64,000 nt of DNA, taken from contig JAFKAC010000030.1 of the NCBI GenBank assembly GCA_025766275.1, positions 558,001-622,000 of the forward strand, written 5' to 3'. A program made the translations under genes and the position numbers. Below are positions 39,438-52,400 of the stretch, one piece after another. The DNA comes from Lactarius indigo (taxonomy: Eukaryota; Basidiomycota; Agaricomycetes; Russulales; Russulaceae). Each line of letters opens with the position of its first letter. The stretch's first letter is position 1. The notes under the pieces were generated by a model, which was given only the letters and a program-made list of their open reading frames with translations, did not search any database and had not been told where the DNA came from.

Positions 39438-42400
39438 TTAGGAACCAATACAACTCGTCCAACTACTCCCGTGGACGAAATTCGAAAGATCTAAGCGGGT
39501 TTCGTGTGCGCCAGTGACCCAAATATTACATGGCCGATAAAGACCTGTCCTGTGCGCCGGTGGGATCCACATTAAAAGTTCGCCGTTATCACCACAAATC
39601 CATCCGTCGTCGTTTATTGCAGACTTGCCTGTAAAGTTGACCTGTGTGGTAGCCATCAGGATTTATGTCGTAGAACCCAACACATAGATTGACTTACTCC
39701 TGATGAACCGATCCGCTGATCTTCTGATGAGGATTCTACAGACCTGATTGAATTTGTCTCTCCAGAAAATGGGCGTGTCTCCGTGTCTCCAGTCGTGGCG
39801 TTCCACAGACGAATTGTTCCATCGTCCGAGCCTGAGACTATCCGGTGGCCATCTGGCGAGAATCCCACTGAGTAGACCGGTCCTGTGTGGCCATAAAATG
39901 GGCCTGCCACCGTATCTCCCGTTGCGGCATTCCATACACGAATTGTTCTGTCGTCCGAACCTGAGACGATCCGCTGGCCATCTGGCGAGAATCCGACGGA
40001 CCGGACCCAATCTGTGTGTCCAGAAAATGGACCAGTCTCTGTATCTCCCGTCGTGGCGTTCCACACACGAATTGTTCCGTCTTCCGAGCCTGAGACGATA
40101 CACCGGCCATCTGGCGAGAATTCCACAGACAAGACGTGTCCTATATGCCCAGAAAATGGGCCTGCCACAGTCTCTCCCGTCGTGGCGCTGCACACGCGAA
40201 TTGTTCTATCGTGCGACCCTGAGATGATCTTCTGGCCATCTGGTGAGAATCCCACAGAGAAGACACGTCCCGGATGTCCAGAAAATGGACCCGCCACCGT
40301 CTCTCCCGTCGTGGCGTTCCACACACGAATTGTTCCATCAGAAGATCCTGAGAGGATGCGCTGGCCATCTGGAGAGAATACCACAGACTCGACCGAGTCC
40401 GTGTGCCCAAAAAACGGGCCTGCCACCGTGTCTCCTGTTGTGACGTTCCACACACGGATTGTTCGATCGTCCGAGCCTGAGACGATCCGCTGACCATCTG
40501 GCGAGAATCCTACAGATGAGATCGACCATGTGTGACCAGAAAATGGGCCCGCCTGTGTGTCTCCCGTCGTGGCATTCCACACACGAATTGTTCCATCTTC
40601 CGAGCCTGAAACGATCCGCTGACCATCTGGCGAGAATCTCACAGAATAGACTCTTCTCATGTGCCCAGAAGAAAACGGGCCTGTCCCCGTATCTCCCGTC
40701 AAGGCATTCCACACACGGATTGTTCCGTCGTTCCCACCTGAGATGATGCGCTGGCTATCTGGAGAGAATGCTACAGAGAAGATGCGTCCCGGATGCGCAG
40801 AAAATGGGCCTGCCACCGTGTCTCCTGTCACGGCGTTCCGCACGCGAATTGTTCCGTCTTCCGAGCCTGAAATGATCCGCTGGCCATCTGACGTGAATCC
40901 CACAGACCGGACACAATCATCGTGTCCAGAAAAAGGACCTGCCACCGCGTCTCCCGTCGTGGCGTCCCACACACGAATTGTTCCATCGGAAGAACCTGAG
41001 ACGATCCGCTGGCCATTTGGAGAGAACCCCACAGAGTGGACATGTCCCATGTGCCCAGAAAATGAGTCCGCCTTCGTGTCTCCCGTCGTGACATTCCACA
41101 CACGGATTGTCCCATCTTCCGAACCTGAGACGATGCACTGGCCATCTGGAGAGAATCCCACAGAAAATACTGGTCCCGCGTGCCTAGAAAATGGGCTTGC
41201 CTGCTTGTCTCCCGTCGTGGCGTTCCACACACGAATTGTTCCATCGTGCGACCCTGAGACGATCCACTGGCCATCTGGCGAGAATCCCACAGACAGGACA
41301 CAATCCGTGTGTCCAGAAAATGGGCTTTTCTCCGTTTCTCCTGTAGTGGCGTTCCACACACGGATTCTTCCGTCGTCCCCGCCTGAGACAATCCGCTGGC
41401 CATCTGGCGAGAATCCTACAGAGAAGACCGGTCCCGTGTGGCCAGAAAATGGGCCTGCCTGCGCGTCTCCTGTCGTGGCGTTCCACACACGAATCATTCC
41501 ATCTTCCGAGCCTGAGACGATCCATTGGCCGTCCGGCGAGAGTGCAATGGAATTGACATGACCTCCAACATTTGAAATCACCATCTCAGATGACGGCCAA
41601 TCAGACAATCGCCCATATTCCATACGCAGGGTACGGGGAAATAAACTGGAATAACGCATAGAAACAAGCGAATTTGTCGGCGCAAATGGTAGGGCAGAAA
41701 CATAGATATGTGGTGCACTCTTTGCCATCGCCATCCCAAAATGCCGCACAAAAACAGAGGCATCGTTGATGAACGACCTCAATCTCTCTAGCTCTGCTCG
41801 AGGAATCTGCTGCCATCACATCTATTAGTTTTTTGTCCGCATCGTCGAATTGGCAGTTCTACTCACACCTTCACCGGAGGCCAACCACACCCTCAGAGCC
41901 AATAGTGCTGGCGAAGCAAAACCCACATCGCTCGTCAAGCTAAGGACCTCCAGCCAATACAGAAATTTGTCTTCGAAAAAATGTTGAAGTTTGCTGAAGA
42001 GATCGGCTCCGAAATCAACGCGTTCCAAATGATCGTCCCAAAAACGACATGAATACGACAAGGAATGTGGCAGGTGTTTGACAATCCGCGACTCAAGGTC
42101 TTCGACATCTTTGTTGGCAACGTATGACGAATCGAGATTGCAGATGTTGAACTTGAGGTCACTGCGTGCTAGACTGAGACAAGAATGTGCCAATTGGCGG
42201 TGGGCGACACGGAGATCGACATAAAAATTCCCGCTTTTCTCTTTATTCGTCACAAAATCGCGGAATGAGGTATGAAGGGGAACGATCGGAAGCGTATCGT
42301 CAGACGAAGTGACATTACTCAACAACGAGCCGAGGTGACTGAGCGCTTCAACAACTGAATTCGGAGCGTTGTCGTCGCCGGATGCGTGTCGTTGGAGTGT

Positions 42401-45002
42401 GATCAGGGAGCGGATGGAGAGAGGTTCGAAAGCGGCGAGCAGCTGTCCCACCAGAGAACGAAATAGTGCCTCTTCGTCCTTGAAGTGTGCCTCAAGCACC
42501 CCTTTGTATAATTCGTTCAGTAGATCTTGTCCACGGTGATTGGCACCCAATGTTAAGAGCTGGTCGATTCGCTCCTTTTTCCTACCAACAGACTTGGGCT
42601 CTCGGATGTATCCACAGGCAACCGCAGCCCATTGGAACAAACCCTCTGCCCTCCTTGCCAGCGCCTCGCCATGCTGCTCGAAATCGTCTGAAGCGAGCCT
42701 CTTCCGTAGAAAGGCGAGAATATCGTAATGCGTTGTAACCCCCAGCGCATCATCGTTCATGTGTTTGATCATCACTGATTCCGCTTCAACGAACGCAGGC
42801 TCGATCTCACCCTCCGGCCGCGAAGTGATCAGTATTCGGAAGTTCGGTGGCAGTTCGGACAGGTGATTAGCGAGGAATCTGTGTAGCCCATCTTCGCCAG
42901 TTGTATCTCCACTCTCGTCCAAGGCGTCGATAACAACAAGAATCGGTCCGACGATGTGAAGATCCTTAAGAGGTTCTCGGATAAGGCGTTGGAAGAGTGT
43001 GCCATAGTCACGTGTGTCGAGTCGAAGCGAAGTATTGTCCTTTATGACCTTTCCAAGCGCGATTTTGAACAACGGATAGCGGTCGGCGAGATTTCGAGCA
43101 AGATTCGTGAAGAGTTGGTAAGACTTGGTCTCGGATTGCTCCTTCCGTACAAAGATAAAGGACGAGGTGAGACGGCCGATTTCGTCGAAGCGACGCGCAA
43201 TCTCATGTGCGATGGACGACTTTCCCGTGCCTGCCTGGCCGAAGAGAATGAGACTACGCTCGGAAACGGGATTGTTCACCCAATCAACAATGAAGTCGAG
43301 GAAGATAGTGCGGGTTCCCGAAAGACAGCCCTTGTCTGGTTTGAAGCGCGAGCCTGTCGCATATGGGATTTCTCGAATACTTGCATCTAGCGCTGGGACG
43401 ATTATCAGTTTGATAACTCCCAGGTGTTCACAACTACATACCGGCGTCAGAGACTTGGCTCGACACCCACTCAAGCTTGGCCGAGATGGTTCCCACATCG
43501 TTCAGAATTTGGAACGCAGTGATCTCTGTGGTGATGGCGGTTTGATCGAGAAAAGCTCTTCGATTCTCGACAAAGGCGATGGATAGCTCTTGAATTTTTT
43601 CTTCCACCCCAGCGCCCATACTCTTCACCATCCGCGTCACTGAAAATTGCGCGTTCGATTTGACAAATAAAATAGGTGAAGAATACGTACAGAAGTGCGA
43701 ATCATTGATATACGACTGGATGAAGTCACTGCAGATACAGACATTCCGCAACATAAGAGCGAGGATGTCGGCCTGCTTCGACTTGGGTTTAATGGACTTC
43801 AAAGTTTCTTCGTGGTTTGCGAAATCAAATGCATCGTGCATGCTCTTGAGTAGGGTTCGGATATTGTCGTCGCGTTGATACTGTTTTGAGAGTTCCTGGT
43901 ATCCAAATAAACATACCATAAATGTTTCCTTCAAACAATTACGTACCTCGGGGATCACCGAAAGTACTTTGTGCGCCATCTTTGCAATTGGATGGAGCTG
44001 AGTGTGCAAGTCGGCTCAGTCGAGGATAGTAGGCAGAACGAATGCCACACGCACTTCTGCAACTGGGCTCAGAGTATCCATGACCCACTTGATTTTCCCG
44101 ACAACCCCTTCCCACGTCCTCGATCCGTCGGTCGACTTCTCGACTTCATTAGCGCGATCGAGATCGATCCGAGCCTTCTCGACAAGGGACAGATGCTGTG
44201 GTATAAGAGAGCTGCTTTGAGCTGGAATGTGATCCGGTGGAGATAAAAGGTGATCGGGAGCAGAGGATCGATCAGGTCCCCTGGAATCTGGGACGATAGT
44301 GGGTTTAGGAACTTCTTCGGTGAGAGTGTTGTCTCCTTCAGTCGGTATATTTGGAGGGTCGCTCGGAGGTGTGCTGTTCGACGATACGGTGACCACTAGG
44401 TCGAGTATCACTGGAGGCATCGATTGTACAGCTTGTCCGTTTCCGTCGCTTAAGGTAGCCGAAATGTCTATATGTGAGATATTTCCTTAGTTGTTTGAAC
44501 GGGAATATAATAATGAATTGACGAACTACTCTCGGATTCGTCGGGAATCACCATCTCATGCGTTCCGATGAGGATGTCACTTTTTGTCAACCGCTTGGCA
44601 TAAAGACTCAGAATAAGACGTGAAGATGACTGTACGAAACTGATAGGAAGCCTCAGCTGAAAAACGCGACTGAGAAGAATAAAGTCCTACAAAGCGTCAA
44701 GCCTCTGGTCCCACACCGCCATCTGTCCCTCAATATGAGCGCTTTTCGTCCTTTTCTCGGTTTGCTTCTTAGTTTTATTCGTTATCGCCCCATAGGCTAT
44801 AGTGACGAAGAACTCCCTCTTCCTGCCGAAGGTAGTCTTGATATGAGGTACGTTGCGTGCTCGGATAACTACCAAAGAGATTAAATACATATCGAGGCTT
44901 GAACGAGTTGGGATTTAAGCACGCACCAGTCACCGCTAAACTTATATGGCTTCCTTGAGAGTCGGCAATCTGAGTGCTGCACATAGACGGTTGACAGAAC
45001 AC
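39438..45002 (-). CDS. C2-like/NACHT/WD40 NLR (STAND) protein, NLR-2
   Basis: Ten-exon model: 44927-45002, 44691-44868, 44530-44639, 44055-44467, 43947-43997, 43691-43895, 43442-43639, 41867-43386, 39698-41809 and 39438-39641, closing to 1,688 residues. The first eight introns match NLR-1 in position and exon 2-8 lengths are identical. The protein has a C2-like N terminus (VIRARNVPHIKTTFG), a NACHT with GQAGTGKSS (about 459) and VVIDALDES, and 14 WD40 blades. A one-base loss near 39698 relative to NLR-1 creates GTAAGT; splicing from it to CACACAG restores the frame and the FVHGSSWTSC end. If that intron is not used, the protein ends about 15 residues later without its conserved C terminus. 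Confidence 0.87.
39642..39697 (-). other. candidate newly formed intron in NLR-2
   Basis: A 56-bp segment bounded by GTAAGT and CACACAG on the minus strand. In NLR-1 the same sequence is coding (GATAAGT, within GDKSIFVLGAATKILM). Removal of the segment joins two phase-0 codons and returns to the NLR-1 frame. Confidence 0.6.
39740..41560 (-). repeat. WD40-coding tandem array in NLR-2 (14 units)
   Basis: Fourteen blade-coding units of about 129 bp with near-constant framework, as in NLR-1. Blade number is equal in the two paralogues, but the variable residues at blade starts differ between most equivalent blades. Confidence 0.9.
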
Positions 45003-45559
45003 CGCTCATAATGGGAGGGTTGACTCACCTTATTCCAGAGGGTCGAGATGCTGTGGAACCCGAGCTAGGATCAAGGGTGATTCTTGGGAATGTTACAGGT
45101 CAAGAGCGATATACTCATGAATTCGAGACGACTTGCCTGTGTTCCATTTCTGAGGAGAGTAGGGGAGAGTCTTTTGTACGTAGATTAGACGGATGATTGG
45201 CTTCAAGGGTAGGCGACTATCTCGTCGGTTGTCAGACATTGTCCAGATTGGGCGTGTTGTTTGCACGAGTTGACAACCTGGCCAGATTTGGCGCTGTTCC
45301 CACCCTCCTCTCACCGCTACACCGACTCACCCCACGCCTCAGCCCCGATTGCCCTTTCAACTCCTCAGCCCAAACCATGACCTACTTCCGGATATATGCT
45401 AATTAACTGTTTCTGCCAAACTCAAAATTGTTTTGAGACGCGACTCGCCTGCAACAAGAAGCGTCAAAAACAAACACCGATGCGTTGTCTGCAGAGGGTC
45501 CATTCTATGACCACGTACGTGTTTGCCAATTGTGCTCTGCATCTAATCCTTCAGGAGCC

Positions 45560-47190
45560 GAGCTTGCAGGGTACATCTCGCTAGGTAGATTAGAATTTGA
45601 ACGTGCGCCCTACGTCCGATTCGATTCGACAGCAGCTCGCAGTTGAAGAGGGTCATACTCTTATATCTGATGACGTTGCGCAGTAAAGAGAGGTCTTCTC
45701 TGTCATACTTTTGGATGTCGAGGGACTAGGCGATGCCACTGATTGCAGTGCGTACCTTTTTTTTGCTTGACGCTTTCGCCTCGTCACCATCTCGCAACAG
45801 AGATCGATGGAATCTTCGCCCATTCATGACTTACGCTCATCTACTAAACCTATGACCAATCGACCCTCCAGAAAAGGTGATACCTTACCTATCGCTACGC
45901 CCCTCGACCACAGAGTCCTCGATCAAGTACTACGTGTGCGTTTTCGCCTCGTTACGATACCTCCAACTTATTCAAAATTTCTCATTTATTGAAGCTTGAC
46001 TTGCTCCCACGACAATCGTCTCTTCGTCTCCCGGTCAACAACGTGCTCCCAGACTCCGCCAGCAAAAAATATGAGCTGCACGTGCTGTGGGTCTCCCGCG
46101 CCGGCGTCGAGGAAGAGGGCGATCACGCCGTCAGAGATGAGCACCTTCTTGAAGTACTTCATCAACGTCTTTTCCAAAGCGGGCTGCCGTATGCCCTCTG
46201 CATCTTTCCCTGCTTTACCTGCTGACCCGCTTCGCTCTCCGTGCAGAGACGAGGCCTACAACTACAACCTCACGCAATTTCACTCGCTGGACCGCGCATT
46301 GCGGGCAACATAGCTTGACGCAATTGCTACGGCCTTGTCCAACTCGTCCATTTTCGACTCCGACTCGCCTTAAATCCCGACGCGATCCTCGCGTGCCTGC
46401 TCTTTATGCTCCTATGAACCCTCTTAAGTGGCGGGGCTGGACGACCTGTGCGCCTGACAGCAAGTGCCATGCACCTCGGAAATTTGGCACGTGACCGCGA
46501 CCCGAGCAGAGCGCCAGGTAAGCTTCCCCCTACCAAATTCGTTTCATTTCATTCTCTCAGGAGAGCAACCCCGCGTGTTTTCAAAAGAGGGAGAGCGATC
46601 CCGCTTTGGTGTTGTCATAACTAAAAAAAATAAAATAAAAATAAAAAAGCGATCGGTGCTGGCTTGTTAGCCGGTAGGCATACGCAGATGCTGATCGTAT
46701 ATTCAGTCCGCAGGAGTGAGCGCTGTTTATCAGGTGCCTCACAGAGTGGGAGGTGGTCTGGATTTTGGGTGTTCTCGACATCGTTGCTTTCACACGGCGC
46801 TGTAACGGGGCAGTCATGTCGGCGCTGGCACTGGCAGTGAGGCAGTCTGAGACTCTTGTGGTGGGATGGTGTTCCCACACCAGTTTCGAACGCACACAAG
46901 GATCCGTCGTCCTCCATGGCGATGGTAGTAGCGTTCTCTTGACTACATGCTACATGCGTGTCGAGTCGTACTTACTGACCTCTCAGGTAACTGGTAATAC
47001 ACTACGAGTACCCTGTACCTCACACTGGCTCTCTGTCACATCTTGGAACGGTTTCATAGTATCGGCTCTGCAAGATACTTGACGCTGCTGATAGCAAGAG
47101 ACCAAACGCCCGGTATCCACCGAAACCATCGAATCTGAAGACCTGGGTACGCGCCGAGGCTTCCGCGTCACTTACAGGCCTTCATTCACA
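45560..47190 (+). pseudogene. eIF3m-like relic R7 with inserted segment
   Basis: The most readable relic of the duplicated block. It has AELAGYIS and EFERAPYVRFDST (about 45560-45635), a decayed stretch with ILLDVEGLGDAT-like residues before a GTGCGTACC donor (about 45755), EIDG after CGCAACAG (about 45800), SLRLPVNNVL and KKYELHVLWVSRAGVEEE (about 46013-46120), LLEVLHQRLFQ (about 46147), a GTATGC...GTGCAG intron (about 46188-46244), AYNYNLTQFHSLD, and LDAIATALSNSSIFDSD (about 46315). From about 46560 to 47090 an unrelated inserted sequence follows, then the last eIF3m-like piece. It converges on the DUF6535 gene. Confidence 0.68.
46623..46648 (+). repeat. A-rich simple repeat
   Basis: A run of A interrupted by single T and ending at a G, within the inserted segment of relic R7; the equivalent site in R5 has only six A, so it has changed length since the duplication. 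It may be an old poly(A) tail of an unrecognised insertion. Confidence 0.6.
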
Positions 47191-47476
47191 TATCATATTT
47201 CGCCATAGTATTATACCGTATAGTAGGACAGTATACACGTAAAATAAGAAATGATACTGAATATATCGGTGCGGTGATATACTGTAGAGGGTCCAACAAG
47301 AATATATGCCATATCACATACGCACATCTAAGAGATTCGAGGACGAATTAAACGATATCGTACCGGTCACGCGAAGGATGTGGCGGATGATCTCTTATAC
47401 GCTCTGTAGTTGGTTCCCACATTGAAGGTCCCGCGATGGCTGTGGTAAAGTCAGTGACTGACGGTAGTAATGAGGG

Positions 47477-50125
47477 TTACGGTAGAAGACCTAGGGTTGG
47501 CATAGTGTTTGCTTGGGTCGTCTGATTCACCGAAGAGGGGTTAAGAGCGTCCTTATTCTCGCGCAAGTCAGGCTTCTGACTACTATTGTCCTCGGCAGCA
47601 GCACGTAGATCAAGTATAGAGGCTGATATTGACGAAGCGACGGGAACGGCGGTGACCACTATCGAGCGATGGGAGTCTGGATAGGAGAGTGAGAGGTAAG
47701 ATTGGGTCATGAGTGAGTGCGAAGACGGCGCCGCACCTATAGGAAGTATATTGTCGAGAACCGGATTAGAAGCGGCTGAAAATGACATATTCGGTCTATC
47801 GGAAGGCACCAGGAGATCTTGGCTGTGTTGGAGGGGAAAGACGACGGGTAGGGAGATAGAGGGAAGGGGCGGGGTGGGTATGGAAGATTTGAGAGTGGAG
47901 AACGGAATTATTGAACCTGGGGCGGCTGGATCTGATGAGATAAAAGGAGTGCCGGGGCTTTCGATGACTGTCTGACTAGTGGAGTGGAAATTGTCGAGTG
48001 GTGGAACTTCCATGAGGCTTTCGTCGACAGGAAGTGGGGCGGGTATGGACGAAGAAGGCGACTCAGCAATGGTAGAGGAATCAGGGACCAGCGCGGCGTC
48101 ATCATCTAGGAGTGTGCGATCAATGGTGGCGGGGACAGTGTCATCGTGGATGTGAGGTACCGAGTCCGGAGAATGGCCAGGGACGTTGCACAATGGATAA
48201 GAAGATGGGTCCCACAGACCCCCACCGATTGCGGCAGAATCGCTCTCCGGATGTAGACTGGTGTAGAGGTCGTGAATTGGTCCGAGGATAAACGCCGCCA
48301 TCCACTGGTTGTTGGGACTCTGCGCTTCGAGGACGATTTGGTTCCAGAGAGCACAAAACTCGTGCTGCAGTTCAGGTGACGTATCTTGCACATTGAATTT
48401 CGAGGCCGCCTCCAGAACCTTCCAGAACGCGCCCGTCTGCCAGGAGTCTTCCTCTAAATCTGGCTCGAAATGGCTAAATTGCTGGCGTGTAATGTGAATC
48501 AAGACGGCAAGTGACAGGCTGTCACCGTGTGCGGCATACTCCCGGAGGACGGGTTCTCGGACACCCAGTTCATTAGAGGCGAGAACAAACCAGGAGTGAT
48601 CGCGCCTTTGCACCCGTGCGACAGTCATGCAGATCGTAGCTACTAATTCGTTATTGTTCCTGTCGTTGGGCCACCCACTCATCACCTGCATAATTTCGGT
48701 GGACACCGGACCACTATATTGGTATCTGGATAAAATCTTGTCAAAGATATCAAATACACTGGGAATGTGCGCCGGGTCGCAAGCCTTCGCGCAGATGATG
48801 GCCCTTCGGTCTTTGACAGGCTCCGGTAGTAAATCGGATGAGAAAGTGACGTCCAACAACCCTATTATACCCACCGAAAGCTTCGCCTTCTGCTCTTCAG
48901 TGAGATCAAGCAGGGGATCATCGACGACTTTTGAGCTGCGGAAGCCAGGTAAGCCGGAAAAAAAGCGCTCCAGTTCGTGATCTTCGTCCAAACTGTCGAA
49001 TGTCCACATCAAGGCGCGAGTATCGATCTCTGATGGTGCGTTCAGAGCAGTTTCCTCGGCTGTCTTCTGCAGGCCTTGCACAAGCTGTTTGCGATATCTT
49101 TCTTCCAGGGATTGAAAGTGAGCGTAGGATTCACCACTAAAATAGTCTAATAAAGTGAGCCTCCGAAGAGCCCGAAAAATAGCATATGATATCCCAGTGA
49201 CAATGGGCCGCGCTGGCGATGAGAGCGGGGTGTGGTATGGGCTGTCGTGACGAAAGATCGGGACGACTGTGATGCATCCATAAAGGGCAGTGCAAATGCC
49301 GATCCACGACAGCACCGACTTGAAAATCGTCAGTTCAATGTTCCATAGGAACACAGATATGCCGGCAAAGAACAGGGAAAGGGAAACGTGCAGCAGTGTC
49401 GGCAATGCTTCAACTGCCCACGGAATGAGAAACTTGTCGACACCTTCAAAAAAGAACGCGCGGATCCGCGCTCGCTTGTGTGGGCTGTAATGCGGCTGGG
49501 TGACCTTGAGGTATCGGCGTGCCCATTGCTGAAGTAAGGTTGCGAGTAGAGCGCAGGTGATACTGATGACCAAGCTCAAGAACCAAAGCGCATTCACCCA
49601 AACGGCATAGTTTGGTGGAGAAAAGGGGGGTGGGGAAGTAGGAAGGGAACTCGAAACGTTTGGGTCGGCGAGAGTCCGATAGATATTTGCGAGGTAGAAG
49701 TTGGAAGTGTCTTGTGGATTCGGTCGGATGTCCTGAATGGACACTGAGATCAACGACGCGACAGCAGCAGAGAATAAACCAGTCTACGAGAGGTGAGTAT
49801 GAAGCAGCATAACATTAAGAGATAGCGACGGACAAAGATGATAATCCCATCAGCGTCCGCTTTCCATCCTTCGACCATCTTCTTGTCTTCTTCCGTCGCC
49901 CTTTCGAGATACATGGAAAAAATAGGCCCGGATCCATCAACAAAGTTAGATACCCCTCGTGGTTCCCGAGTTGGTGCCGACTGAGGTGGATATGGGTAGT
50001 CACCTATGGGAGTGGCAGTGATGGGTGAGAACGGTGAGGATGGAACCAAGTGGGACTGAAGTACCTCTACCCGGGCCTGTATCTACCTCAATTACATCGA
50101 CATTCTCGTGAAGAGTTTGAGACAT
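47477..50125 (-). CDS. DUF6535 four-helix membrane protein (copy 4)
   Basis: Four exons, 50065-50125, 49834-50003, 47737-49783 and 47477-47676, closing to 825 residues; introns are 61, 50 and 60 bp. Exon 1 and exon 2 lengths (61 and 170 bp) equal those of copy 1. The four hydrophobic segments and the signature LLQQWARRYLKVTQP are intact, followed by a helical middle region and a Ser/Pro-rich tail ending TMPTLGLLP. The last intron is a multiple of three with no stop, so retention would give an 845-residue form. It is the functional counterpart of the pseudogene at 36625-38512. Function unknown; the location is inferred to be a cell membrane. Confidence 0.87.
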
Positions 50126-51059
50126 CGAAGACTTTGGCGTGAGTCGATTAGTACAATGTAGGGGGTGGAACGTGTTGAGAGTGACTGCCCTCAGTTAGTT
50201 GTAAAAAAACACCACGAGAGTACCATGAGGCGGTAACGGAGTCAGCCGAAGAGCCCGAAGAGCAAGCGCCCGATGTTCGACGGTTTGTCCATTGCAAATA
50301 ATTCATTTTTTGTGCTTTCGGAAGTCGTTTTTACTCAACCGCGTCTCATCTCCCATTGAAACAAGCTCACTCTACTCTCCCACAATGTCTGTTCCACTTC
50401 CAAGCATGCTCATCAGCTTGCATCAGCTCAAAGTGAAAGATCGAGATCCCCACATCATACGCACCTCGAACCCGTAATCAAGGCAATGTTAGTTCCTCTC
50501 CATGCCATCTCCCATCGCTTACCCAACTTCAAGCAGCCGCCCGTTGCCTATTGCAATTTCTCCAAGCTCGAATCCTATTATTTTGAGTCTCTCACCTCTA
50601 CGCCTGTCAAGAATAGTCCATCAGACTGGAGATTCTCATAAGGTGCGTTGAGGACGACAATGAGATTCGTGACGGACGTATGTGGTTGATTGGACTGGCA
50701 TCGTCTAGGTTCTCACTCTGGGAGCAACTATCTTTGGAAATTCTGGCTGGTGGTGGTGGTACGCATATATTTATATCGTGCTCCAGGCTCAGCTGAGGGT
50801 CTCGCTGCTTGCAGGTCTCATCAATATCTCACCTCGTCCATGCCACGTTCTGAAGATTACCTGCGCTGACTCCTGTTCCCATGGGTGGATGACTTTCTGC
50901 CCGTGCCATACATGTACTAGCAATTTTACCATGGATCAGAAATGCTGACTTCGCTGCTGTACTTCCATCCTCTTCACTGTATTGTGCCACATATATGTAT
51001 GCTCTCCGTGCCAATCCTGCCTTCATACTATGTCTTAGATGATCTCACACTACCATCCG
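50126..51059. repeat. duplicated relic sequence shared with 20560-21480
   Basis: No intact gene. It aligns in pieces with the flank upstream of DUF6535 copy 1, and its right part lies just past the stop of DUF6535 copy 5. The 50940-51059 end is the 3' flank of copy 5. Confidence 0.55.
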
Positions 51060-51866
51060 TTAAACAATATCATACTGGTCATGCAATGGGTATGAAACGT
51101 GGTGTCCTGTATGCTCAGTATTTGATTCCTGAGCTGCGATGGCAATGTCCAAGTCAGTGACCAACAGTGACAGGGGTTGTGATGGACAACCTAGGGTAGG
51201 CATAGTGTTTGCATGGATCGCCCAATTCACTGAAAGGGGACCAAGAGCGTTCCTGTCATTGCGCAAACCAGGCTGCTGGCCACCATTGCCCTCGGCAGTG
51301 GCACCCAGGTTAGCTACAGATGTCGGTCCCAGAGAAACACTGGGAACAGTGGTGACCATCATCGGGTGATGGGATTCTGAGAAGACGGTGAGTGGTAGGA
51401 CCGGGACATGGGCAAGAGTGAAGACAGAAGTGCACCTGTAGGGAGTGTATTGTCAAGAACAGGATCAGAAACTGCTGAAGATGGCAAGTTTGGTTCATCG
51501 GAAGGCACCAGGGAGTCTTTGTTGTGTCGAAGGGAAAGGACAGCGGGTGGGGAAGTAGAGGAAAGAGGAAGGGAAGATATGGAAGTTTTGGGAGTGGAGT
51601 ATGGCATTGCTATTCCTGAGTTGACCATGTCCTGTGCTGCACCACTGGTGGTTGGAACTGCTGGAGTAACAGGAGTAAGCGGAATTTCAATGATTGCCTG
51701 ATTAGAGAAATGGAAGTTGTCAAGCAATGGTGTAACGTTACAGTAGGAACGTTCAGCTTGGCGTGAGCAAGTCTGGTCTTTCTATGTCAATGAGCGAGGG
51801 TTCAGCCGATAATGGCAAGGTTTAAGTGGTTAACAAGGATCTCAGAGTATGACACAATACTCAAGA

Positions 51867-52209
51867 TGTCACGCCCACGTGACATCACGGTCACGGGTTG
51901 ACACGTCAAACGATCGATTGCCAGCGGTCCGAGTTCTTGCCAGCTGTATGCCACGTATCATGTAGTTCTGCCAGCTCATCTGAAGTTCGTGAAAGTACCA
52001 GAAAATAGTCCCGAAAAACAACAGTATGTACGACTATATAAAGAGTAGTTCAGAGTAGTACAATCCTTGTCTACTCTTCGTTTGAATCCAGTGTTTACCC
52101 TCTCCCTTGCGTGCTCTCTGAGTACTCCAAGCAGCATCTTCTTTGCTTGTATATAACGCAGGCCTTCGACTTCGCTCTCGTCACGGAATGGTCCGCTGGT
52201 ACCGTGACA
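51867..52209 (+). repeat. Gypsy 5' LTR
   Basis: 343-bp direct repeat paired with 58659-59001. It begins with a near-palindromic stretch (TGTCACGCCCACGTGACA) and carries a TATATAAA box. Confidence 0.95.
52035..52042 (+). promoter_or_regulatory. TATA box of Gypsy 5' LTR
   Basis: TATATAAA about 170 bp from the LTR start, identical in the 3' LTR; expected to drive the element transcript. Confidence 0.65.
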
Positions 52210-52400
52210 TAAGAGTAGACCCCCTACTCCCTCGCTAGACGACACAGCGCACAAGTGTCGTACGAACGAAACTGGCGGAAGCCCCGGACGGACAGTTTGC
52301 ATATATCGAACCCGCAAACGACTTAAACGACAGTACCGAAAAACGACTGGTACTCCGACGAACGGTACCCAATCTCACAGATCTCGCGGTTAAAGGCCTC

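Larger units (their letters stand above)
39170..49760. repeat. segmental duplication, copy B (NLR + eIF3m relic + DUF6535)
   Basis: Tandem partner of 28675-38512, in the same orientation and gene order. This copy keeps an intact DUF6535 gene and an NLR with one shifted C-terminal segment. It is longer mainly because copy A carries deletions in the eIF3m relic and the DUF6535 gene. Confidence 0.85.

Noticed and set aside
39656..39740. NLR-2 as a simple frameshift pseudogene
   Set aside because: Not adopted as the main model because a consensus donor and acceptor restore the frame exactly; kept as the alternative if the intron is unused.
45986..46177. Minus-strand frame (VIALFLDAGAGDPQ...) conserved at 35602-35889
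   Set aside because: Its conservation follows from the segmental duplication; the plus strand carries the eIF3m-like LRLPV and SRA.VEE blocks.
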